Of a DNA stretch of 36,970 nucleotides, positions 26,056 through 33,141 are shown piece after piece. Both the position numbers and the translations under genes were made by a program. The first letter of the stretch is position 1; every line of letters begins with the position of its first letter. A model generated the notes under the pieces. It saw only the letters and a program-made list of their open reading frames with translations. It was not told the origin of the DNA and did no database searches. Location: the NCBI GenBank assembly GCA_027295775.1, contig JAPUKG010000288.1, positions 1-36,970 on the forward strand. Direction: 5' to 3'. Origin of the DNA: Pseudomonadota bacterium. GTDB lineage: Bacteria > Myxococcota_A > UBA9160 > UBA4427.

Positions 26056-26529
26056 TGCGAAGCGCCAGCCGAGGATCGGCACCTCCCAGGCCACCAGACG
26101 CTGCACCGCCAGCAGCGACCAGCCCGTCAGGTAGGCGACCACGGCGGCGGGGGCGGCGCCCGATCGCAGCAGCGCCGCCGCCAAAGGCATGGAGACGAAG
26201 GGGCCGGCCGGCGTCATCATCCCGGCGACCGCGGCGATCAGGATGCCGCGAACGCCCGCCTGCTCTCCCAGCGCGCCGCTCACCCACTCGTGGGGCACGA
26301 GCTTCTCGGCGAGCCCGGCGGCGAGGAACGAAACCGCGATGATCGCGGCGAAGCGGAGCAGCAGGCTCGCGCCGTTGCCCAGGCCCTCACCGAGGAGCTC
26401 CCGCCCCCCCTTCTGGTAGGCGAGCACGCACAGCACGGCGAGCACCGCCAACATCATCCACAGCGTCCGGTCCGACAGAGGCGCAAGCAGGGACAACGGT
26501 CCGCTCCTTCCCGTGGCTCGCTCCGCCAT
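25981..26529 (-). CDS. Permease (UPF0718/ArsP-like half-size membrane protein)
   Basis: 182 aa, several TM helices, MMTPAGPFVSMPLAAALLRSGAAPAAVVAYLTGWSLLAVQRLVAWEVPILGWRFALLRY. Only this part of the 533-aa ORF is real; start coupled (TGATG) to the upstream gene. Confidence 0.8.
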   Translation of the reverse strand: MAERATGRSGPLSLLAPLSDRTLWMMLAVLAVLCVLAYQKGGRELLGEGLGNGASLLLRFAAIIAVSFLAAGLAEKLVPHEWVSGALGEQAGVRGILIAAVAGMMTPAGPFVSMPLAAALLRSGAAPAAVVAYLTGWSLLAVQRLVAWEVPILGWRFALLRYAACVVFPVLAGLLVRALGRA

Positions 26530-27488
26530 CAATAGTAGACCGATCGCGCGCGGTGCCGCGGGTGCGCCTTCATGTCCGGGCGCTGGCCCCGGTTCCACAG
26601 GAGATGGTCGAGACGCCCCGCGCTGGCCCAGCCGCCCCCGGATCGGATACTCGCCACCATGCGTTCCACCGCGTGCAGCCCCACGGCGCGGATCTCGACC
26701 TCCTCCGTCGATCCCGCCAGCAGCGGCTCCTCGCGGTCGATCCGCTGTGCCAGGTCCGGTGCGTAGCGGAGCACGCCCTCGCGCCGCAGCACGTGGGGCA
26801 CGAGGTTGTCGGCGAAGATCGTGAGCTGGTCGAGATCGCCGAAGCGGCCCGGCCCCTCTCCCCCGAAGGCCAGTGAGAGATCCGACGCGGTGAGCTGAGC
26901 GCGCTTGTAGAGGGGAACCGCTTCCCCCGCATATTGGGAGACGTCGCGGTAGTACGGCATCTCGCCCAGCAGGTGGACCAGCTTCTCCGCCGACTCTCCC
27001 GCGGCGGCCACGAGCGCCTCGTAACGACCGTCGTACTTCTCCTCCAGGAGCGTTCCGAGCTGTCGCAGCGCCTCCGCGAAGTGACCCATGAGCTCGCTCA
27101 TTTCGAGGACCGACAGGTCCTGACCAAAGACCTCGGCGCATTCTCGCGCATCGACCGCTCGGATCTCGGCCGCGCTCCAGGCGCCGCACTCCTCGAATCG
27201 CTCCTTCAGGCCCATGGCCATGGTGAAGTAGCCCGAGCAGCCGGGCCGCTTGTTCATCTGGGGGAACCAGCCCGAGCCGAAGTTGAGCGCGCCGAGGGTC
27301 ACGACGTAGGCGAGGGTCTCTTCGGCGCGGCCGAGGTGGTGGTGTTCCGGGTCGAGAACGCCGGGCTCCAGCGCCTGGGACGCCAGCTCCGACGCCAGCG
27401 ACTCGAGTCGCTCGTCGTCGATGTGGACCGAGTGCGCGCGCTCCGCCACCCGCGCCGCCGCGCGGCGGATCTCGGCGAACAGTCCCAT
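26529..27488 (-). CDS. Queuosine salvage-like protein (Qng1/DUF2419-like nucleotide N-glycosylase)
   Basis: VHIDDERLESLASELA...EETLAYVVTLGALNFGSGWFPQMNKRPG...YYRDVSQYAGEAVPLYKRAQLTASDL...LTIFADNLVPHVLRREGVLRY: matches my recollection of the DUF2419 (queuosine salvage) pattern. Confidence 0.85.
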   Translation of the reverse strand: MGLFAEIRRAAARVAERAHSVHIDDERLESLASELASQALEPGVLDPEHHHLGRAEETLAYVVTLGALNFGSGWFPQMNKRPGCSGYFTMAMGLKERFEECGAWSAAEIRAVDARECAEVFGQDLSVLEMSELMGHFAEALRQLGTLLEEKYDGRYEALVAAAGESAEKLVHLLGEMPYYRDVSQYAGEAVPLYKRAQLTASDLSLAFGGEGPGRFGDLDQLTIFADNLVPHVLRREGVLRYAPDLAQRIDREEPLLAGSTEEVEIRAVGLHAVERMVASIRSGGGWASAGRLDHLLWNRGQRPDMKAHPRHRARSVYY

Positions 27489-28436
27489 CTAGGCGGGCAT
27501 CCCGAACAGGGTCAGGGCGCCGGGAAGGAGCTCGATCGTCGCGGGCAGGCTGCCCAGAGGCTCCCCGTCCACCTCGAGCCACACCTCGCCGGGCGCCGCG
27601 TCCGCCTCGATGAGGACACCGCGGTGCACGGAGACCGCCGGATCGGCCAGGTGCCGACCGCGGTAGATCGGCGGGAACCGCGAGAGCAGGGCGAGCTTCC
27701 CGACGCCCTCCACCAGAACCAGGTCGAGCTGTGCGTCGTCGGGACGAGCGTCCGGCGCGATCTGCATGCCGCCGCCGAAGTAGCGACCGTTGGCGGCGGC
27801 AGCCAGGACGACGGGCCCCCGGTGCACCACCCGACCATCGATGCGCACCATCACGTCCTGCGGTCGGTAGCGCGCGATGCCGCGCAGCGTTCCGATCAGG
27901 AAGGAGAGGGTTCCCCCCAGTGCCTTGGGCGCCCGATTCACCAGCTGGGCGACCAACCCGCTGATCCCGAAGCTCGCCACGTTCAGGAAGAACTGGGTCT
28001 GCTGTTTACCGTCGTTGCCCAAGAAGGTGATGCGGCCGGCGTCGATCCGGCGCGTGTTGCCGCGCGCCAGGCCCTCGATGGCGGCGCCGAGATCGCGCGG
28101 CAGCTCGAGCACGCGGGCCAGATCACCACCGGTGCCGAGCGGCAGGACGCCCACCTGCGCGTAGGACGCCAGGTCCGCAGCGAGCAACCCGCTCGCCACC
28201 TCGCTGGTGGTTCCGTCGCCGCCCGCCACCACCAGACGCTCCACGCCGGCGCGCACCGCCTCGCGCGCGATCCGCTCCGCGTCTCGCGGGCCCCGCGTCT
28301 GCTCCACCTCGAGCGAGCCGAGCGCATCCCGCAGCTTCGCCTCCACCTGCCTCCAGCGGCGGCCGGTGGCCCCGTTCCGGCTGGCGGGATTGACGATGAC
28401 CAGGTAGCGCGCCGGCATGGCCCCAGGGTAGATCAC
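27489..28436 (-). CDS. Diacylglycerol kinase family (YegS/DgkB-like) lipid kinase
   Basis: YLVIVNPASRNGATGRRWRQVEAKL, VVAGGDGTTSEVASGLL, VGVLPLGTGGDLARVLELP, NGRYFGGGMQIAPDARPDDAQLDLVLVEG, EVDGEPLG. An internal ATG start at 28418 (MPARYL) is possible. Confidence 0.92.
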   Translation of the reverse strand: MIYPGAMPARYLVIVNPASRNGATGRRWRQVEAKLRDALGSLEVEQTRGPRDAERIAREAVRAGVERLVVAGGDGTTSEVASGLLAADLASYAQVGVLPLGTGGDLARVLELPRDLGAAIEGLARGNTRRIDAGRITFLGNDGKQQTQFFLNVASFGISGLVAQLVNRAPKALGGTLSFLIGTLRGIARYRPQDVMVRIDGRVVHRGPVVLAAAANGRYFGGGMQIAPDARPDDAQLDLVLVEGVGKLALLSRFPPIYRGRHLADPAVSVHRGVLIEADAAPGEVWLEVDGEPLGSLPATIELLPGALTLFGMPA

Positions 28437-28445
28437 GAGCCCTGG

Positions 28446-30119
28446 CTAGGCCGCTGCGGTCTCCTCCGACTCGGCGCCGGGCGCGACGATCTGGTAGCGC
28501 CGGCGGACCGCGGCCGCGTAGCCGGCCGTCTCCTCTTCGGTGCGGGCCGCGTCCCAGCCCGCCGCCCGGGCCGCCGTCGCGGCGATCCGGTCGAGCTGGA
28601 GCAGGCCCTGGCCCTCGGCGAAGATCGCGAGCCGCATTCGCCGTTCCAGGAGGTCGCACAGCGTTACGGGGCACTCGGTGCGGATGGACCACGGGATCTC
28701 GGCGTAGAGGAAGCGGGACGCCCCGATCGGCTGGCGGAGCTCTTCGTCGGCCTCCTTCAGGAGGGTCTCCGACGCGGAGCCGTAGGCGCGCACCAGATGT
28801 TCGGCAGTCGCGCCCGACACGCCGAAACGGGCGCACAGGGAAACTTCGAGCTCGGCCGGATCGCAGCCGTCTTCGCGGAGCGCGTGCTGCGCCGTGAGGC
28901 TCGGACCCGCGGCGCCCCTCCGCGACACGGGCAGCTTCGCCACAGCTCGGTCGACGATGCGCTCTGCGGTCGCCCGATAGGTCGTGAGCTTACCGCCCGC
29001 CGCAGAGATCAGGCCCGATGGATCCTCGTAGATGCGGTCCTCGCGCGATACCGACGAGGACGGGGACGTCTCGTCGGCCGTCGCAACCAGGGGGCGCACC
29101 CCGGCAAAGACCGAGCGCAGGTCATTGGTGGTGAGCGCCGCCTTCGGAAACGCCTCGTTGGCCGCCGACAACAGGTAGTGGACCTCCTCGATGCGCACCA
29201 CGGGCTCGTCGATCTCGTCGCTGAACGCGTCGGTGGTTCCGAGCAGCGAGACGTCCTCCCAGGGCGCAAGGAACACGAGGCGGCCGTCGGACGCCTCGAA
29301 GATGACCGCTACCTCGGACTGGATCCGGCTGCGGGGGATCACCAGGTGGATGCCCTTGGCGGGCCGGATCTCGGGCTTCGCGAGCGGGCGATCGAGCCCG
29401 CGCAGCCGCTCGACGGCGGGCCCAGCCGCGTTCACCACGACCCGGGCCTCGATGGCGCAGGTGCGTCCGCGGGCGAGATCGCGGATGCGCGCGCCCGAGA
29501 GCCGGCCGTCGCTCCCGCGCAGGAAGTCGAAGACCTCGGCGTGGTTCACGGCCTCGCCGCCGAAACGGCGCGCACTCCTGATGGTCTCGAGCACCAGCCG
29601 GGCATCGTCCACCTGGGCGTCGTGGTAGAGGCCTGCGCCGAGGAGCCCGTCGCGGCGAAGGTCGCGGCAGTAGTCGGACACCTGGTCGGGCTTGAGCATG
29701 CGAGAGCGCGTGCTCGACCGGAAGTTGGCCAGAGCCGAGTAGACGAACAGGACGGCGCGGACCTGCCAGAGCGGAAGCTTGCCGCCGGAAAAGGCGGGCA
29801 GGATGAAGGGAAGGGGGCGCACCAGGTGTGGGTCGCGGGCCATCAACAGATCGCGCTCGCGACACGCCTCCCGGGTCACCCGAAGCTGGCCCTCCCCGAT
29901 GTAGCGCATGCCGCCGTGAATCATCTTGGACGAGCGACTGGACGTGCCCGCCGCGAAGTCCGTGCGCTCGACCAGGAGCGCGCGAAGCCCGCGGCTGGCC
30001 GCGTCGCGCAGCACGCCCGCCCCGGTGATGCCGCCGCCCACGACCAGCACGTCGACACCGTCGCGCTCGGCCCGGGTCAGCGCCTCGCTGCGCTCCGCCA
30101 GGGACCAGGCGGCGCTCAC
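28446..30119 (-). CDS. Glycerol-3-phosphate dehydrogenase/oxidase (GlpD-like, FAD-dependent)
   Basis: VDVLVVGGGITGAGVLRDAASRGLRALLVERTDFAAGTSSRSSKMIHGGMRYI; KGIHLVIPRSRI; FLAPWEDVSLLGTTD; GKLTTYR; GTG start overlapping the upstream stop (GTGA). Confidence 0.94.
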   Translation of the reverse strand: MSAAWSLAERSEALTRAERDGVDVLVVGGGITGAGVLRDAASRGLRALLVERTDFAAGTSSRSSKMIHGGMRYIGEGQLRVTREACRERDLLMARDPHLVRPLPFILPAFSGGKLPLWQVRAVLFVYSALANFRSSTRSRMLKPDQVSDYCRDLRRDGLLGAGLYHDAQVDDARLVLETIRSARRFGGEAVNHAEVFDFLRGSDGRLSGARIRDLARGRTCAIEARVVVNAAGPAVERLRGLDRPLAKPEIRPAKGIHLVIPRSRIQSEVAVIFEASDGRLVFLAPWEDVSLLGTTDAFSDEIDEPVVRIEEVHYLLSAANEAFPKAALTTNDLRSVFAGVRPLVATADETSPSSSVSREDRIYEDPSGLISAAGGKLTTYRATAERIVDRAVAKLPVSRRGAAGPSLTAQHALREDGCDPAELEVSLCARFGVSGATAEHLVRAYGSASETLLKEADEELRQPIGASRFLYAEIPWSIRTECPVTLCDLLERRMRLAIFAEGQGLLQLDRIAATAARAAGWDAARTEEETAGYAAAVRRRYQIVAPGAESEETAAA

Positions 30120-31780
30120 AGGAGCTTCCCCGGATTCATGATGCCGGCGGGATCGAGGGCGCCCTTCAGCGAGCGAAGGGCCGCCAGACCGAGTGATCCC
30201 TTCTCCGTCTCCATCCACGGCCGGTGGTCCGATCCGACGCCGTGGTGGTGGGACAGGGTGCCGCCCGCCGAGAGGATCGCGTCGGTGACGTCGCGCTTGA
30301 TCGCCGTCCACTGGGACACCTCGCGGGAGGCGTCGACGGGATAGAGGACCGTGAAGTAGAGACACGCGCCGTCGAGGTAGCTGTGAGACAGGTGCGTCAT
30401 GGCGAACCCGCCCCCGGAGTGGCGCTCGGCGGCGTCCCGGATGACGCGCACCACCGACTCGTGGCCGCTCTCCAGGACGCCCCACGAGAAGGCGGTCTCG
30501 AAGGTATCCACGGCCACGCCGCGATCCAGCATCCAGTCGCGCAGGTACGGCGTGCGGAAGCGCTCGCGGCGCCAGCTCCGGCCCGGCGAGCGGCCGAGGG
30601 GGACGCCGCCGTGGGCCCGCGCCACGCTGCGCGCCCGCGACACTGCCGCCCTCACCGCCCCAGCGCCTCCCTCGGCGCCGTACAGGAGGGCCGCACTGTC
30701 GTCGCGGTAGCCCAGTCTCGCGAGCCCGGAGAAGACCCAGTCGACCGGGTCGATGCGCTTCTCGGGGTCGTGCCGCTGGAGTCGCGAGAGCCCGGTCTCC
30801 GCTCCGTCGGAGAGGCGCAGGAGCGAGAGGCCCGCCCGCCCGCGCACGAGCTCGCGCACCGCCTCGACTCCGTCGTGGAAGCTCCGGAACAGGATCGCGC
30901 GCTCGTCGGAAGACTCCGGTGCCGGCGCGACGCGAACCGTGGCCTCGACGATCACGCCCAGGGTCCCCTCGGAGCCCAGCACGAGCTGGTTCAGATCCGG
31001 CCCCGTCGCGGAGCGGGGAACCGTCGCCGTGCGAACCACACCTTCCGGCGTCACCAGACGAACGGCCACGAGCAGCTCGTCGATGGCGCCGTAGCGGTCG
31101 GACAGCTGGCCGGAGGAGCGGGTGGCGACCCAGCCGCCAAGTGTCGAGTGCTCGAAGGACTGGGGGAAGTGGCCCAGGGTGAGCCCGTGGCCGGCGAGCG
31201 CCACCTCCAGCGCCGGCCCATCGATCCCGGCGCCGAAGGTCGCCAGGCCGCTTTGGCCGTCGATGCGGATCACGGCATCGAGCCGGGTCGTGTCGAGGGC
31301 GATGCTCCCCGCCTGGCCCGGCGCGAGATGGGGCTCGACGCCGCCGACCACGCTGCTCGCCCCGCCGACGGGCACCACCGCCAGCTGGCACTCCGCCGCG
31401 ATACGGAGTACCGCGACGACCGCCGCCTCGTCCGCGGGCGCGACGATGGCGTCCGGCGCCGACTCGATCTCGCCCCGCCGCAGGCGAAAGAGGTCGGGCA
31501 GGCTCCGCCCCAGGGCGTGGGTGACGCGGGCGGCGGCGTCGGTGCGCACGGCCGCCTCGCCGCACGCGCCGCGCAGACGGGCCAGAATCGACTCGGAGAG
31601 GCGGGGGGGCGGAAGCTTCACCTCGGAGAGCTCCGCGCGAGACGGATTGGGCGTGAGCACGCTCCCCAGGCGGCGGCCCAGCTCCTCGATCATCCACTGG
31701 GCGCGCGCCGGAGAGAAGCTCGCGGCGGCCTCCGGCCGCCCCCATCCCTTCCAGTTGAGCGACGCCCGCTCGAGGCTCAC
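30116..31780 (-). CDS. FAD-binding oxidoreductase of alkyldihydroxyacetonephosphate synthase (AGPS) type
   Basis: LNWKGWG N-terminal signature; PNPSRAELSEVKLPPPRLS; HALGRSLPDLFRLRRGEIESAPDAIVAPADEAAV; GGASSVVGG; GGTLSHHHGVGSDHRPWM; NPGKLL C-terminus. Confidence 0.9.
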   Translation of the reverse strand: MSLERASLNWKGWGRPEAAASFSPARAQWMIEELGRRLGSVLTPNPSRAELSEVKLPPPRLSESILARLRGACGEAAVRTDAAARVTHALGRSLPDLFRLRRGEIESAPDAIVAPADEAAVVAVLRIAAECQLAVVPVGGASSVVGGVEPHLAPGQAGSIALDTTRLDAVIRIDGQSGLATFGAGIDGPALEVALAGHGLTLGHFPQSFEHSTLGGWVATRSSGQLSDRYGAIDELLVAVRLVTPEGVVRTATVPRSATGPDLNQLVLGSEGTLGVIVEATVRVAPAPESSDERAILFRSFHDGVEAVRELVRGRAGLSLLRLSDGAETGLSRLQRHDPEKRIDPVDWVFSGLARLGYRDDSAALLYGAEGGAGAVRAAVSRARSVARAHGGVPLGRSPGRSWRRERFRTPYLRDWMLDRGVAVDTFETAFSWGVLESGHESVVRVIRDAAERHSGGGFAMTHLSHSYLDGACLYFTVLYPVDASREVSQWTAIKRDVTDAILSAGGTLSHHHGVGSDHRPWMETEKGSLGLAALRSLKGALDPAGIMNPGKLL

Positions 31781-32541
31781 GCCTCTGCTCTCCGGGACGC
31801 GGTCCCGATCAGGCCCGCGGACTCGAGGCGGGTCGCCTCGCGCAGGATCGCGGTCTCGCTGTAGCTCAGCATGGTCTCGACGATGCGGCGCGCGTCCTCG
31901 GTGTCGCGCCGGGCGAGCGCGTCCAGCAGGCGCCGGTGGGTCTCCAGGGAGCGCGCGTGATCGCGGCTCTCGTTGTAGTAGATGGGGCCGAGCCGCTCGA
32001 GGAGCCGCGTCAACAGATTGGTCAGCAGCTGGTACATGAGGTTGCCGGTGGCCTCGCCCAGCATCGCGTTCATGGCCACGTCGATCTCGAGCGCGACGGC
32101 CGGGTCTCCTCCCTCGTTGGCTTCGCGCTCGACGAGCCGGCGGGCGCGCTCGAGGTGCTCGGGGCGGTGATTGCGAGCCGCCAGCTCGATCACGTGCACC
32201 GTGACATGGCGGCGGAACTCGAGGATCTGGCGCAGGAGCTCGGTGGTGACGGTGGCTCGATCGCGGATCAGGGCCTCGATGAGCTGTAGGGCGGACGAGC
32301 CGGAGAGGGGGCGGACGAAGCTCCCCTGCCCGTGCCGGACCTCGATCAGCTCCAGGAACTCGAGGCGCTTGAGTGCCTCTCGCACGGATCCCCGGTTCAC
32401 ACCCAGGGCCTCCGAGAGCTCGCGCTCGTTGGGAAGCTGGGTTCCGGCGAGCAGCGCGCCGGACAGGATCCGCGAGCAGAGCTGCTCGAAGACGCCGTCG
32501 GCGCGGCGAGCGGACGCAAGGGGCTCGAGATCGATGGCCAC
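31777..32541 (-). CDS. GntR family (FadR subfamily) transcriptional regulator
   Basis: LCSRILSGALLAGTQLPNERELSEALGVNRGSVREALKRLEFLELIEVRHGQGSFV wHTH; FCD-like C-terminal helical domain; GTGA overlap with the AGPS-like gene. Confidence 0.93.
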   Translation of the reverse strand: MAIDLEPLASARRADGVFEQLCSRILSGALLAGTQLPNERELSEALGVNRGSVREALKRLEFLELIEVRHGQGSFVRPLSGSSALQLIEALIRDRATVTTELLRQILEFRRHVTVHVIELAARNHRPEHLERARRLVEREANEGGDPAVALEIDVAMNAMLGEATGNLMYQLLTNLLTRLLERLGPIYYNESRDHARSLETHRRLLDALARRDTEDARRIVETMLSYSETAILREATRLESAGLIGTASRRAEA

Positions 32542-32562
32542 GGCTCCTCCTGGTCGGAGGTT

Positions 32563-32577
32563 AGAGGTCGGACCACT
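32563..32577. promoter_or_regulatory. FadR-family-like operator overlapping a -10-like box (plus ACTATA 32575-32580 = minus TATAGT)
   Basis: AGAGGTC-G-GACCACT near-perfect palindrome (minus strand AGTGGTCCGACCTCT) upstream of the GntR gene. Confidence 0.6.
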
Positions 32578-32655
32578 ATAGAAGTGAAAGACCTACGAAT
32601 CAAGGCGGAACTCGATTTGCGAACGCGTTCCTATTCTGGAATCCGGGGGCTGGGC

Positions 32656-33141
32656 TCAGCTGCAGTCGGCGCAGAGGCCCTCGGCCACGATGCGGAAGCG
32701 GCTCACCTGGAAGGGAAGCCGCCGATCGCTGGCCACGGAGACGGGAAAGCACTCGTCCGGCACGTCTTCGAGGCGCCCACACCGGGTGCAGCAGAAGTGC
32801 TGGTGCGGATCGGGGTTGGGGTCGAAGCGCAGCTCGTTTCCCGGACCCGGCACCTCGCTCACCACCTCGAGGTCCCGCAGCAGGGCGAGTGTGGTGTAGA
32901 CGGTGGCGCGGCTGGCCATGGGGAACTCGCGGGTGATGCCCTCGAGGACCTGGGCCGCGGTGGGGTGATTGGCGCTGCCCAGCAGGTGCCGGACGATGGC
33001 GCGCCGCTGGGGGGTCAGGCTGAGCCCGTTCGCGCGCAGGCGTGCCTCGATCTCTTCGACGCTGTGGGGCAATGGGGGTCCCTCGTCGGCCAGAGGGTAC
33101 CACGGCACCGAGGGTGGGACGGATTCGCTCCTACCCCTCAT
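32656..33141 (-). CDS. Fur family transcriptional regulator (Fur/PerR-like)
   Basis: LTPQRRAIVRHLLGSANHPTAAQVLEGITREFPMASRATVYTTLALLRDLEVV...HFCCTRCGRLEDV...GLCADCS: Fur wHTH and two CxxC zinc motifs. Confidence 0.93.
   Translation of the reverse strand: MRGRSESVPPSVPWYPLADEGPPLPHSVEEIEARLRANGLSLTPQRRAIVRHLLGSANHPTAAQVLEGITREFPMASRATVYTTLALLRDLEVVSEVPGPGNELRFDPNPDPHQHFCCTRCGRLEDVPDECFPVSVASDRRLPFQVSRFRIVAEGLCADCS

Noticed and set aside
26530-27582. N-terminal extension of the 533-aa permease ORF
   Set aside because: Out-of-frame read of the Qng1-like gene; true start ATG at 26529.
26934-30344. 1136-aa plus-strand ORF
   Set aside because: Antisense shadow of the Qng1-like, DAG kinase-like, GlpD-like and AGPS-like genes in GC-rich DNA; low-complexity translation with no domain pattern.
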